From positions 1,281,749 through 1,345,748 of the forward strand of contig CABFPE010000078.1 of the NCBI GenBank assembly GCA_900660155.1: a stretch of 64,000 bases of DNA, in the 5' to 3' direction. Positions 23,931 through 35,091 of the stretch are shown piece by piece. How positions within the stretch are numbered: the stretch's first letter is position 1; every line of letters starts with the position of its first letter. The DNA comes from Hofstenia miamia (Eukaryota; Xenacoelomorpha; Acoela; Hofsteniidae). The notes beneath the pieces were generated by a model. It saw only the letters and a list, made by a program, of their open reading frames with translations, was not told where the DNA came from and ran no database searches. The position numbers were made by a program, and so were the translations under genes.

Positions 23931-24164
23931 TTTTTAACATTTGATGATGTAAACTTATTTGACGTCACTTCGCCTTTTATAAATCAGAGTCCGTTGATCT
24001 GCAATAACGCTTCTACACCTGTTCATAATCCGTGAATTTTCAAGGGATAGCAAATTTTCGTATTTTAATCCATTCCATATTTCTAACAAGATCCTTTGTC
24101 GTAACAAAATGTTAAATTAAATTTTAAATATCTTTAAAATAACAACAACAACTTTATTATAAAC

Positions 24165-25548
24165 CAGGGTTTCCCAACGGGCCCCTGCCGTCCACCAGGG
24201 GGCGATACGAGCCTTCAGGTGGGCGGTGGCCAAATTTATCGCATGGGGTCCCTGATATCCTTTAGGGGGCGATGAAAGAGTGAGAGCTTCTAGTAACATT
24301 ACTCGGTGTTTCTCAACCCATTCGTAATTTCTTTCCTAAATTTTTTTTGCTCGTCATATGTGAAACTTGCTTTTGTTTACTTCGCAAAAATATAGTTGAA
24401 AATTTCATTCATATTTTGAAATTTGATATACAACGTTTCATATGTCCATCCTGACATTAAACGGGAACTCCTTTGGATCCTGGGAGGGGGTGACGAAGGG
24501 CTGGTTAGTTCCCTCCTGTAATCAAAGCACGCAAATGTATGATCGGGGTGAATCCCCAGAAGTTTAAGTGTGGTTTTGTACTTAGGTCAGAATATAAGAT
24601 TGTTAGTAAGGGGTATGGGAATAGGACACTGGTTTCTCCTATTTAATAAATTTATAAATTTTCAATTTAAACAACGTTTGTTTTTGGTAAAAATAATTCA
24701 TAGAGGCAAAAGTGTAAAATTTAGGTTTAAACTGGCAATATTGATAAAGAAAGTTCCAATTATTTATATTCAGCATTGATGTAGAATCCGTTATATTTTA
24801 TGTTACTATTCGTATTTGTTATAATGATATGCGTGTTACACAATAAATATGATGAATAAATTTTCTTAAATATAGATTCTGTGGTGAAATTTAATCTTAG
24901 GCAGACTTATAATTCAGAGGTTTACTATAATTTATAATTATTTTTCATCATCCATAAGCTGCACATTGATCGGTGATTCGTGTGATTATTATTCTGATTA
25001 CTGTATTAGCAATGGCATGATATATTAATTGACCCACTTGATTTATAGCTGTTATTTTTCCCATTCGACAGTGTAGAATTCTGTTGAATAAACTATATAA
25101 ATATTTAATTATTTATTTTCACTTAAATTATACACTACTACTAAACTCGGTCAACAATCAAATCTTGAAAAGGTGGAAACCTTTATAATTAATTTACAAG
25201 CGACAAATTTTGCTTCATTCGTTCGCAAAACAACGAAGGAGATTGCACTTGAATGATAATGCAGAGATGTGGCTTCGTCTTAGTGACTTGCCACCACGAG
25301 CATTTCTGCTCTTGTAAGTAATAAACAGCCACAAGGCTCTCATTAATACTTATGTCTATAAAACAGTTTGTTTAATTCAAATAAATTTTGTTGTGCTCAA
25401 AAAATGAGTAACGTTTTTATTCCAATATTTTTTATTTTTAGAAATTAAATTCATGAATATAAGAAATCTTACCTAAACCAACACCGGGGTTCATGGCGAA
25501 AAAAAATTCGGTTTGGGGCCCACAACGGAAAAAGGTTGGGAAACCCTG
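24165..25548 (+). mobile_element. Non-autonomous hAT element, CAGGGTTTCCCAAC ends
   Basis: Exact 8-bp target duplication TTATAAAC (24157-24164, 25549-25556). Inverted ends CAGGGTTTCCCAAC / GTTGGGAAACCCTG, a classic hAT terminus. 1384 bp. No intact transposase. A short plus-strand stretch at about 25250-25315 (NDNAEMWLRLSDLPPRAF) vaguely recalls the region before the C-terminal domain of hAT transposases, but is too short to rely on. The element was probably derived from a larger coding hAT by internal deletion. Confidence 0.87.
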
Positions 25549-25589
25549 TTATAAACGAATAAACATTTGTTTATCTAACAAAATACAAA

Positions 25590-27952
25590 CGCATCTATTG
25601 GTTAGGTATTCTTAGCACCCGATTAGGCCATATTCTGAGGTCCCGCTCTCGTGTGCAGCAGGTGGGACCAGGCAGTCGGTGTCACATCCTCACTTGTGCG
25701 TAATTCGTGTGCTTGGGGACGTACGAGACGAGACGATGAGCTGGGTTCTCCATCATCTTGACGATCAGAATTCGATCACTCTTCGTTATCAGCTCCTGAA
25801 CACTTGTGAAAGAGGACAGAATCCCCAGTTTACAGGCTCGCTTCTACAGAATCAATAAGCTGGAGTTTACAGTTAGGTTCACCACCTCCCACAGAAAGAC
25901 AGTAAGTGAGCCTACTAAGCACCAAGCTCTTATACATCAGTTTTAACGCGTAAGGAGCAAAATTCATTTGTTGAAGACGATAAATCTGATACAGAACAAT
26001 AAAAGCACACTTGACAAATTTGTGAATGTGGCTGCGGAAAAAAACCTCCCGTCAAATGTAAAACCAAGGACTTTCAGGAGCGAAACTCTTTGAATATTAG
26101 GAATCTCAGTGGGCATAACAATGTTTGCCTTGAACGGAAATAAGCTCTTTACATTTGACACTGTTGACATGCAGATTCCGATTATTGAAATAATCAATAT
26201 AGCCACTGATAATATTAGGTGAACAGTCATCTGAGGACACTTTTCTTGGAATGCACACATTGCTGTCATCAGGGAAAGCAGACAGAGTATGAGTAAGGAC
26301 CACTAACAGTGCCCTGTGGCACACGGTGGTACTACGGAACGGAGAAGTAACATCATTGAAAACAGTACAAATAGCTCTTTCAGCCAGGAAACTGGCAAAA
26401 GATTAATGACATAGGGGTTGACATCAGGCATTGTGCTCAGAGCATTGATAATGGAAACATGAGAAATCATTTCAAACGCCTCCACATGTCCATAGCAAAA
26501 ATATTAATGTAATCATAACCATCTTTACGAAAGTTGGTGACATCATTCTGCAACTTGATCAGTGCATGTTCAGTAGACCAAGACTTACGGAAGCCAAATT
26601 GGCATGAATTAAGCCATTTGTTATACGCGTTGCTAATGAAATTATGGTATAAGATGCGCTCAAAAACACGGGAAAGGATAATGACTGAAACCGGTCTATA
26701 GTCTTTCTTGTCAACAGGTCGCGGGACTTTCGCAATAGGACGAATGACCGAATTCTTGAAGTAACAATGTGATAAATACAAATTGTAAACATGAGTAACA
26801 AATTCACTCAGGTTGTGAGAGTTATTGCGAATGAGCCAGTAAGGGATACCATCAATACCAGCGCTGGTGCGTTTCACACCTTTGAGAGCATTGTAAACCT
26901 GCATGCACGAAATAGAAGGAGGCGAATGGCCAGAAGTGTTAGACCACGGCGGGACTTGGTAATCATTGGTAGTACTGACACTAGCACAATAATAATTAAG
27001 ATCATAGGAGTTAAATTCATTCTCAGAGAGAGAGAGTAACATGAAGTCTACTTATCAACTTGTTGACAAAATTCCACCAGATACGGCTAGCTACCGCACT
27101 GACTAGAATGTCTCACATTGTTAAAAATGATTCACGGACGCGTTCGGTGATGCAACCAGCTTCTTGGAAACGACGTTTTGAGACAAGATCACGACGCTTC
27201 TTGAGGAGGTATTTTATCAACGATATGAAATACGTTTCAGCGGACAATATCAAGGAAATCACGGAGAATGCTAACAAGAGCATCGACAATATAATCAATG
27301 TCGGAATGTTGCAGAAGGAAGGAGAAATCGAAGTTATCTAAGGCCGTTATCAAGGCAGACGAGCCTTTGACATGACGGAAATAGCCAGCGCGTGTATGCA
27401 AGATATCATCTATATTGGTAGCGATGATGCCAAAGTGATCAGAAGGGATAGTAAGCATGACTGTGGCAACATCAGAGAAAACATGGTCACGGGGAAGCGC
27501 GTCCACGAGTAGGAAAATTCGTTATCTGAGTTAAGTGGGAAGCATTGGTGATTAGCTCAACATTGAAGTGGTTTACATCACCAGCAAGAACAAAAGTAGC
27601 ATGCGGAAAGGAACAAAGAATGTCATCAACTATGTTAATAATGTGTTCAAAAACGGCGCAGTCCTTCTCGGCGTCGGGAGGATAATATAAGGTAGACCTT
27701 ATAATTAGGGATAGAAACAAAACTGTTGTCAACTTCATCCGAAAGCCAAGTCGCCGTCACGGCACAAATATTGATATTCAGAGAACGAAGGTCAGTCTCA
27801 AGTTGGGAAGTAGCAAAAGGTTTCTTGAGAGAGCGGGCATTAATTAACATGAAACGAAGGCTTAGATAGTCAACCTCCGTTCCTGATTCCGCTCCTTTTT
27901 TGTAGTCGGCACACACATTCTCCGTCGAAGTGTTGATGCTTCCGCGTGTCAT
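25590..27952 (-). pseudogene. LINE retrotransposon (Jockey/CR1-like), broken endonuclease plus reverse transcriptase
   Basis: Read on the minus strand from 27952, domains appear in order with frame breaks. The start of an APE-type endonuclease (LRFMLINARSLKK, then AVTATWLSDE for the usual TETWL). The middle (VLAGDVNHFN, FPTRGRASP, IPSDHFG) at 27738-27237. The reverse transcriptase fingers and palm at 27042-26467 (KDYRPVSV, ILSRVFERILYHNFI, QFGFRKSWSTEHAL, FAMDM). After a shift, HVSIINAL.. and VPPCATG in place of the VPQGT box. The active site is FPDD instead of YADD (26265-26276). Last, the C-terminal region (LMYKSLVLSRLTYCL, then SDRILIVKMMENPAHRLVSY) down to about 25590. Several frameshifts and the lost box make it inactive. 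Plus-strand frames over 26791-27341 are shadows. Confidence 0.85.
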
Positions 27953-28056
27953 ACCACTAAATCTTATAAACTATAATAAAGAATTTTACAGCGTGGCCAT
28001 CTACTATAAGTTGCTACCTGCCTCTCTACATAGCACTTTGCAGAAAAATAAATTTA

Positions 28057-28686
28057 GTGCAAGTCCCAAATATTTTAAAATATTTTTTTAATACGGAGAC
28101 AAACAAAAGGATACCTGTTACAGTCTCAGTTGTTCGTGGGGATCTGGAATTTATGAATTCTTATTGCAAAGAAAACGGCTTGCTCTTGAATCATAATAAA
28201 TCACAAGAGATGTTGATCACGCTCAAAGACCGCAACTCCTTTGAGTTGCTTGATGAGATACCTGAAGTCAATGATTTGCATATCCTAGGTGTTACCATCA
28301 GCAGGAACCTATCGTGGGTTCAGCATTTTTATATTCTTATAAAGAAAGCAAACAGTCGCCCTACTATCCTCAGACAACTTCGCAGTGTGTGCTCTAGATC
28401 TGAATTAATTAATTTGTACAGGTGCTGCATTGTTTCCACATACTGCTACTGCTCACCACTCTTTGCCAAGCTCTCTGTTTCTGATTTTGATAAGGTGACT
28501 CGAATACTTAAAAGAGCTGAATCAATTATAAACGGTTATGGCATCACCAATTCTATTTTCGATTTCTCTGCTCGCCAAGCTGCAGCCTCTCTGAATCTTA
28601 CCACTACAATGATGAAACCCGACATCCACATGCACAACCTCATTCCAGGTAGAACACGATCTGAGAGATTTCAGCTACCTTTCTGA
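28057..28686 (+). pseudogene. 5'-truncated LINE reverse transcriptase C-terminal part
   Basis: An open frame of about 200 codons. It begins after the reverse transcriptase active site and contains LEFMNSYCKENGLLLNHNKS (the N-x-L-x-x-N-x-x-K-S motif), LHILGVTISRNLSW (thumb) and a Leu/Cys-rich tail (LINLYRCCIVSTYCYCSPLF) ending RTRSERFQLPF. This is the 3' third of a CR1/Jockey-like LINE, different in sequence from the minus-strand LINE just upstream. 5' truncation is the usual outcome of LINE insertion. A short (ATT)n at about 28783-28798 probably marks the 3' end. Confidence 0.8.
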
Positions 28687-28799
28687 CGCTTGGATATTCG
28701 TCAACGACAATTTATTCCCCAAACAAAAATAGCTCTCTCTATGCATTTGTAATTTTGTTTCTTTCTCGTTCATAATTAAACGCGTTATTATTATTATTC

Positions 28800-29877
28800 T
28801 GTTCTGACCATTCGACATTGATGATAGTTTGCCTATTTTAAACGAAATTAAAAAGATGATATGGCACAACTCTTGAAACATAGCTAGTGGTTAGTGGTGA
28901 CGTTAATTATTATCTATCGAGTATATTATTTACTCTGCATTATCAAGCTTTATTTGTTGTAAATTGAAATTATTGAAGTAAGGCTTAGATCCCTTTCTAT
29001 AGCCTTCGTCTATGAAAATACTTAGTAAAGTTGCACTAACTTGGAATAGGTAAACTAATATATAAAATATATGTTCTTCATAAATTAATGTACATTATGC
29101 AATGTTTATTGCATTAAATACTTCAAACAATAACCCTTTAATCCTAAATTTAAATCATTAAATACTTCAAACAATAACCCTTTAATCCTAAATTTAAATA
29201 ATTAATGAATTTAAGTTATCATTTGTTATATTTCGAATATACATAAAGTGTAATGCATTTCACAAGGGCGAGATAATCGGGCGAATAGTTAATAATCTTG
29301 TTCATGATCGTTAGTATTACTACTACTACTACATAAATCATGTGGCTGTTTATTGCAACTATTTGCCACATGCATTTTATAGTTAAAATACAATAACAAA
29401 TATTTCCATTATATAAAAATTTATTTTTAGTAAAAAAACAATTGTTTTTAGTTTAGTGAATAGAAAATTTATGTTCATATCTAAATGTTATTTATTTGTT
29501 TAACACCTAGTGAAGTTGTTTTTTCGGGACTCTGGCCTTATGCAAAAATCTGAAAATTATCTGAGAACTTGTCTGTATTGATTTTTCCTAATTATATTTT
29601 ACAAAAAAGTTCGACACGTAATTAAGGATTGCTTAGATTAAACATTTTTATCGTTTATCATCTGTAAATTAGATGTAAACTGCTTTTACTCATGTACGGT
29701 CATTAATAGAGTGAAACATAATTAGAGAATGTTTTTGCTGCATAGTAACTTTAAATCGAAGTAATTACTGCAATTTTACATTTTACCTTTTGCTAAAATT
29801 TGAATGGTGTTTTATTTGCTATATATTAAAATGCATCATTTTGCCGGATCATATATGACTGCTTTTATGATCTATTT
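28800..29877. other. AT-rich sequence with one tandem repeat
   Basis: No gene. Holds the 44-bp tandem repeat listed separately and a short (TAC)n near 29318. Confidence 0.5.
29112..29199. repeat. 44-bp tandem duplication (two identical units)
   Basis: Units 29112-29155 and 29156-29199 begin CATTAAATACTTCAAACAAT and are identical by eye. Too few copies to be a satellite. Confidence 0.9.
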
Positions 29878-30039
29878 TTTCATTCACATCCATTCTAATT
29901 TTGTCTATTTTAAACTATAGATGTCATAGTTAGCTCCGTAATCATGAATACATGCTTTAAATGCATGTTATATCATTTTATACTAGCCACTATGCCATAC
30001 CCCGTCCTCAAAACTTCCTAGTTGACCCCAAAGTGGGAT
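29878..30039. repeat. Dispersed repeat, copy 1 (empty mariner site)
   Basis: About 160 bases matching 34362-35091 once the mariner element at 34405-34972 is removed. It contains a conserved short hairpin (ACCCCAAAGTGGGAT; ATCCCA..TGGGAT in the other copy). An inverted copy of AACTTCCTAGTTG follows at about 30055. Family unknown. Confidence 0.8.
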
Positions 30040-30895
30040 GGTACATTTTGACAATTAGGAAGTTGTGAAATTTAGTACAAATTGAAAATATATATGTGTT
30101 GTAAATATGTAAATTTCACAATTGTTTTTACACTTCATTCTGAGGTGCACTCGATTGAGGAACCAGCCCTCTTCTTAGAGTGATATTATGCTGTGGGGTG
30201 TTGGATTTTGTTTAAGAATAAAATTTGCCCAAAATATAGCATAAAAATACAGTGCTAAAATTTAGATCCACCATTGTAAATTTAGAAAAACAGCCCTGAC
30301 TTTATTATGCTATTGTTCTATGCTTAGCTTCATTTTGAAATCTAAGTTGATTCTTTTAATTTATTATTCCATCATAATTATGATTATAATCAATAAGTAA
30401 TGATTGCATGATCAATTGAAGTTTTCACTTGATGTTCAATTAAAATTAATTTTAAATGGTTTAATATAATCCCTCCAATTACGCATTGTGGCAATGTAAA
30501 TCCTAACACTGGTAACTTTTATGAAGCTTGAATAAGTCCTACACGATTTAATCGTGCAAGATAAAATTCTCCAAAATTAAGTTGCAAGTACAAAATCGTA
30601 CTACTGTCGAGTGTTCAGAATTGTAAAATTTCAACCTCGAATGAGCTTGAAAAATTCAATATGAAAAACTCGGAAGAGGAATCATTTTTGAAATATTGCA
30701 AGAAATCCATAATTTTAAACTCGTGTTTCTATAATCAACAAAAATTCTGAATTTTTTTGAAATCTATCGAAATCGGACCTTTGTTAAAAAAGGCTCGATC
30801 TTGGCGTGAGTAACGTAAATTTAGCTTGAAAATGTATACAATTTTTAATATGTAATTGTAAGCAGTAATTTATATTATTTTTGTTGAGTACTATT

Positions 30896-30958
<63 letters not shown>

Positions 30959-31071
30959 AAGAAGAAAATGGTTTAATGCAATGAGTTGCCACTAAATTTG
31001 TAGTTTTAAAACAAAAGCAAACCAATACCTCCGATTTTGTTAGCATCAATTAAGAAAGACTGGTTGAATTA
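30040..31071. other. Non-coding, AT-rich
   Basis: No gene seen. Holds the (AGT)n microsatellite listed separately. Confidence 0.5.
30897..30959. repeat. (AGT)n microsatellite
   Basis: About 20 near-perfect copies of AGT/GTA. Confidence 0.97.
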
Positions 31072-31361
31072 GAATCTGCCACCTATTTAGGCGTTAACCT
31101 AAATCCAACCCTAAATTTTAAACCATTTCTTGAATCCAAAATACGCAAAATTGGAGCTCTTTACTCAACACTGTTGTTAATTAAGAGCTATGTTTCCAAA
31201 GATGTACTTATACGATACAGAAGAGCTCATATGTATGGATCAATAAGCTATTGATGTTTTCTGGGCATTGAAACGCATAAATTAGTTTGGCAGAGAATTG
31301 ATAAAATTACAAATTGGACTATTCTAATAGTTTCTGATATTCCACGATATGCACATGTCAG
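31072..31361 (+). pseudogene. LINE reverse transcriptase C-terminal fragment, 5' of a hAT insertion
   Basis: Plus-strand translation gives SATYLGVNLNPTLNFKPFLE, then SKIRKIGALYSTLLLIKSYV and, after a stop, a decayed tail (..IPRYAHVS). The YLGVxLxxxLxFKxHLE box is the thumb of CR1/RTE-type reverse transcriptases. The fragment is interrupted at 31361 by the hAT element and continues beyond it. Confidence 0.7.
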
Positions 31362-32397
31362 CAGGGATCGTTAGATTTTAATAGCGATTAATCGTATGAA
31401 AAAAAAATTTGGCGATAGATTAATCGCTGCTGCCAGGAGATTAATAATCGCGATTAATCGTAGATTAATCTACTTCTGATTAAAAATATTCAAAATACAA
31501 TATATCAATTGAANGATTAATCTATCCGATTAATCTCGATTAATCATGTTGGATCCCTGCATGTCAGTGCAAGTTACATTGCATTAAAAATTATGAGACC
31601 CTATAATTATGTCAAATATCTCACTTGTTTATGCTTCTTTGGTATATTATTTAGCAAAAACATTATCTTTCCTAAGAATGAATTATTTCAACGGTTGTGA
31701 TACAATGATAGGCTCAAGCTTTTCATTAAATCGCAACGTATAAAAAGTAGTTTTAGAAAACAATCATTTTTTAATGCTGCTTGTGATGTTATAAATGACC
31801 TCTCTATTGAAATAAGAAATTCCAAAACTATAATAAAAAACGATATTAATACTCATTTTTTAAATGAAAGAAGTGTACCAAAGCAGTATTCAGAAAACTT
31901 TAATGTTCCTTAACTTGAATATAACTGTTCCTTTGTATGAGATTATTTCCTGAAGGTATTTTACTCCACATGTGCTTGTTAGGGTAAAGAAATATTTGGA
32001 TCTCTAAGTTGAAGGGTAATAAACGATTTTGGAAATCAGATAGAGCATATCCAGCTTTGCTGAACAGTCTCTCAACCTGATTAGAAGTTGGCGTGATAAA
32101 ATCGAGGATCCTTATATATAGAATTAGGCGACATCCGACGCTTCCTAAGTATGTTAGATGCTCTTCTTCTATGTCCGGTGTTAAGGTTTTCTTTTGTAAA
32201 ACATATGACACACGAAGAGTGGCCATAGATAAGATATCAAACCGAAAATGACAACACTTAACTGAATGCATAAGCATCAACTTAATTAGAATAATCTAGA
32301 TTAATCGAGCACGCTGTTTACGATTAATCTAATCTACTTGACCAGCACGATAGATTAATCTATCCGATTAATCTCGATTAATCATGTTGGATCCCTG
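31362..32397 (-). mobile_element. hAT element inserted in a LINE, scrambled by an assembly join
   Basis: The left end CAGGGATCG starts at 31362 after CATGTCAG (31354-31361). A right end GGATCCCTG occurs twice, at 31559 and 32397, each followed by the same CATGTCAG. An 8-bp duplication and CAGGGATC ends fit hAT. The ends are full of GATTAATC palindromic motifs. An N at 31514 is followed by 424 bases identical to 32353-32776, so 31515-31938 looks like a misplaced or duplicated contig end. The true element would then be about 600 bp, minus whatever is missing at the N. Confidence 0.75.
31939..32280 (-). pseudogene. hAT transposase C-terminal dimerisation domain fragment
   Basis: The minus-strand frame contains PTSNQVERLFSKAGYALSDF, then QNRLLPFNLEIQIFLYPNKH and MW. 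This is the hAT C-terminal pattern PxSSxxERxFSxAGxxxxxxRxxLxPxxxExxxFLxxNxxxW. Only the last quarter of a transposase is present. The frame runs on into LINE sequence at 31938, an artificial joint. Confidence 0.82.
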
Positions 32398-32405
32398 CAT
32401 GTCAG

Positions 32406-32776
32406 TGCAAGTTACATTGCATTAAAAATTATGAGACCCTATAATTATGTCAAATATCTCACTTGTTTATGCTTCTTTGGTATATTATTTAGCAAAAACA
32501 TTATCTTTCCTAAGAATGAATTATTTCAACGGTTGTGATACAATGATAGGCTCAAGCTTTTCATTAAATCGCAACGTATAAAAAGTAGTTTTAGAAAACA
32601 ATCATTTTTTAATGCTGCTTGTGATGTTATAAATGACCTCTCTATTGAAATAAGAAATTCCAAAACTATAATAAAAAACGATATTAATACTCATTTTTTA
32701 AATGAAAGAAGTGTACCAAAGCAGTATTCAGAAAACTTTAATGTTCCTTAACTTGAATATAACTGTTCCTTTGTAT
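32406..32776 (+). pseudogene. LINE fragment 3' of the hAT insertion
   Basis: Continuation of the LINE at 31072-31361 after the 8-bp target duplication; the same sequence appears at 31568-31938. It encodes no open frame over its whole length. It ends near a change of sequence at 32777. Confidence 0.55.
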
Positions 32777-32859
32777 CATTATTGATTGATGTATGTAGAT
32801 TTAATAAATCGTTAAAATGTAGTAGTATGTATGTATGTATGTCTGTCAATTCTATTACC

Positions 32860-33190
32860 CCATCTGCTTGTCCCGCCACTCCTCAATCTTCTCGATCTAA
32901 CAGTGAATTTGTATCTTTAAATGCTGCTCTCTGTTCTTCATTCCCCACTTTTAATGAACTCTTTCTCTGCTGATGACTGGTACCCCTTTCTTCACCAAGT
33001 TATTTCATCCTTTGTTCCTCGTCGTCGGAAAATGCGTATTTCTCTTTCTTTCTATTTCTCATCCATTATTGTACACTCCTTGAATAAACTCGAATCTTTC
33101 AAACGCCGTTACAGGCATTCCGATTCATCGAAACTCTCTACTCTTACAGAAGACGTATCAACTTCATGGAACTGGACAAAATCTCTGTTG
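32860..33190 (+). pseudogene. LINE endonuclease-to-RT linker fragment
   Basis: After a frameshift near 32945 the plus frame reads SADDWYPFLHQVISSFVPRR, then RKMRISLSFYFSS and LNKLESFKRRYRHS. This resembles the stretch between the endonuclease and reverse transcriptase of CR1/Jockey-like LINEs (DWxxFxxxIxxxIxxFVPxxK...KxxxFKRxK). The remainder of that open frame, after 33190, is antisense to a different LINE fragment. A (TATG)n at 32824-32841 precedes it. Confidence 0.5.
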
Positions 33191-33219
33191 TCCAGCTTCT
33201 CATCTGGATCTCTTCAAGA

Positions 33220-33480
33220 CTCTCATGCTTTCTTGCGTTGTCTGAGGATAATCATGCGACTTGAAACCCTGAAGATGACATCATCGAAATGGGGTCTCCA
33301 TATCAGACGAGAGTCGATCGACACACCTAGGATTCGGAGTAATTTAACTTAATTTCTATGTCGTCAAGATGGTTATGTACGCGTTTCTATTAAACGACAC
33401 AATCATTTGCTTAGACTTTTTGCATTCTTTAGTAATTCTGCTGACAATAGTGAGATCGTCGGCAAATTTTATGAGAAGAG
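33220..33480 (-). pseudogene. LINE reverse transcriptase fragment with FADD box
   Basis: Minus-strand translation begins LLIKFADDLTIVSRITKE, the reverse transcriptase active-site strand with FADD for YADD. After frame shifts it gives RILGVSIDSRLIWRPHFDDV, the thumb box, and IFRVSSRMIILRQRKKA before a stop. Short and broken. Orientation is opposite to the piece at 32860-33190, so two LINE remnants abut here. Confidence 0.75.
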
Positions 33481-33671
33481 CTTGCATAGAACGCTATCAT
33501 AAAAATAACATCATAAACGTTGACTAAATTGCCTTAAAAAGTAATACTTTTACACGTTTTGAGAAAAGTAGTTGAATTATATTACACGTTACTATGCTTT
33601 CATTTTTTCTAATAAACCATTTTTTTCAAAATTTGCTTTTCACATTACCCCAGCATGCTTGACATGCATAG

Positions 33672-33673
<2 letters not shown>

Positions 33674-33704
<31 letters not shown>
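33674..33704. repeat. (TA)n microsatellite
   Basis: About 15 copies of TA. Confidence 0.95.
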
Positions 33705-33706
<2 letters not shown>

Positions 33707-34404
33707 CTTAATTTGTGTTTATCAATAATTTGGTCGAGCATTTTGCTGTTCCTTATTTAAATGGGACTCATTCATGGACTTTTTCTGTGTCGCCGTAACT
33801 TACACCAGTATATGAATTTCTAAAATGTGATCATATTTTTGTATTTATGTACATTTGAGAAAGTTTTCCAATAATGCTGTGTGGTTTATAATTTTTAGGG
33901 CGATTATTTTTAAAGTAAAAATTTTGTATTTTAAGTATAACAAAAAATTTAATTTTGACGTAATGATAAAATAAAAATACTTCAAATTGAGAATGAATAG
34001 TTTAAAACGTCTACAAATGATAAAACATATTATTTATACTGCTATAATTTTGAAAATATATTTCACATGATGTGCAACCATCTTAAACCTAAAAATACAT
34101 GGTTAACCTTAATTATTTGAGATTTTCGGTTTATTGTTTGTTAAGTAGCTTTTTAAGTTAAATTCCAAATGAAATATAGAGCACAGTTGGAGGTATCCAT
34201 TTGTATTTTGTTCCAATTCCGCTATCAATTTAATAGATACTTTCTATTTCTAATTTTTGTAGTAATTTTTCCGTTTTTCAAATTTAGTTCAATTGCAGAA
34301 ATTGGCAATTACACCAACGTTGTGGTTTTGTCAGTGTCATTTATTTTATCCAAATCATTTATTTCATTCACATCCATTCTAATTTTGTCTATTTGAAAAT
34401 TATA

Positions 34405-34972
34405 TAGGGTTGTCAGATAAGTTTTTTCCCATACAAAATCCTTTATATCTTTTGAAATATAGGACCATTCACACTGAAATTTGAAATAGCAACAGACTAA
34501 ACATAGATGCAGATTTTGTTATAGCAGCTTTTTGAATGCTTTTAATTCTAAATATCTATGCAGTTTTGAATTTTTTTTAATGAAATAGCAATTACTCGCA
34601 GATAGAGCATTTGAAATCAAGATGGAGCTTGAACGTAATGACATCCGAAAACTGATTTTCTACTGTTGGAAGCGAGGTTTGAGCTCCAGAGATGCTGCAA
34701 AAGAAATGTGTTCAGCCTTAGGTGACAATATTGTCTCGGAAAGAACATGTCGAACATGGATGAGCCGCTTCTCTGATGGCGATTTCTCTATTGATGAAAA
34801 GATGAGGAGTGGACGTCCATCTACCGATGGGCTAGATGATCAAATCTGCGCTATCCTTCAAGATGACAAACATGCATGTTCCCGAGAAATTCTTATCATT
34901 GAATTTGTATAATAAATGCAGTATGAATAAGCAATATTGCTTTGTTTGGAAAAAACTTATCTGACAACCCTA
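34405..34972 (+). mobile_element. Short mariner element coding only the DNA-binding domain
   Basis: TA duplicated at 34403-34404 and 34973-34974. Perfect 25-bp inverted ends begin TAGGGTTGTCAGATAAGTTT. 568 bp, against about 1.3 kb for a full mariner. The related repeat at 29878-30039 lacks the insertion, so this is a defined insertion event. Perfect ends suggest it is recent or still mobilisable by a transposase elsewhere. Confidence 0.92.
34622..34912 (+). CDS. Truncated mariner transposase: paired helix-turn-helix domain only
   Basis: A 96-residue intact frame starting MELERNDIRKLIFYCWKRGL. Residues 1-90 match the N-terminal domain of mariner/SETMAR-type transposases: first helix-turn-helix (RGLSSRDAAKEMCSALGD, VSERTCRTWMSRFSDGDFS), the linker box MRSGRPST, then the start of the second (DDQICAILQD..). 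The catalytic DD34D domain is wholly missing; the protein stops at SREILIIEFV about 40 bases before the right inverted end. The element was internally deleted but kept an uninterrupted N-terminal frame. If expressed, such a product could bind the ends without cutting; that is inference. Confidence 0.8.
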   Translation: MELERNDIRKLIFYCWKRGLSSRDAAKEMCSALGDNIVSERTCRTWMSRFSDGDFSIDEKMRSGRPSTDGLDDQICAILQDDKHACSREILIIEFV

Positions 34973-35091
34973 TATGTCATAGTTAGCTCCTTAATCATGA
35001 ATACATGCTTTAAATGCATGTTGCATCATTGTATACTAGCCACTATGCACACCCCAGCCTCAAAACTTCCTAGTTGATCCCAAACTGGGAT

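Larger units (their letters stand above)
34362..35091. repeat. Dispersed repeat, copy 2 (mariner-filled site)
   Basis: 34362-34402 and 34975-35091 match 29878-30039 closely. The 568-bp difference is the mariner element. The hairpin ATCCCAAACTGGGAT near 35078 is perfect here. Confidence 0.8.

Noticed and set aside
26791-27341. Plus-strand open frames of 82 and 93 codons
   Set aside because: They are antisense to the reverse transcriptase and endonuclease of the minus-strand LINE, which shows clear motifs.
33190-33352. Second half of the 143-codon plus-strand frame as LINE protein
   Set aside because: The minus strand here reads a reverse transcriptase thumb (RILGVSIDSRLIW), so the plus-strand text is antisense.
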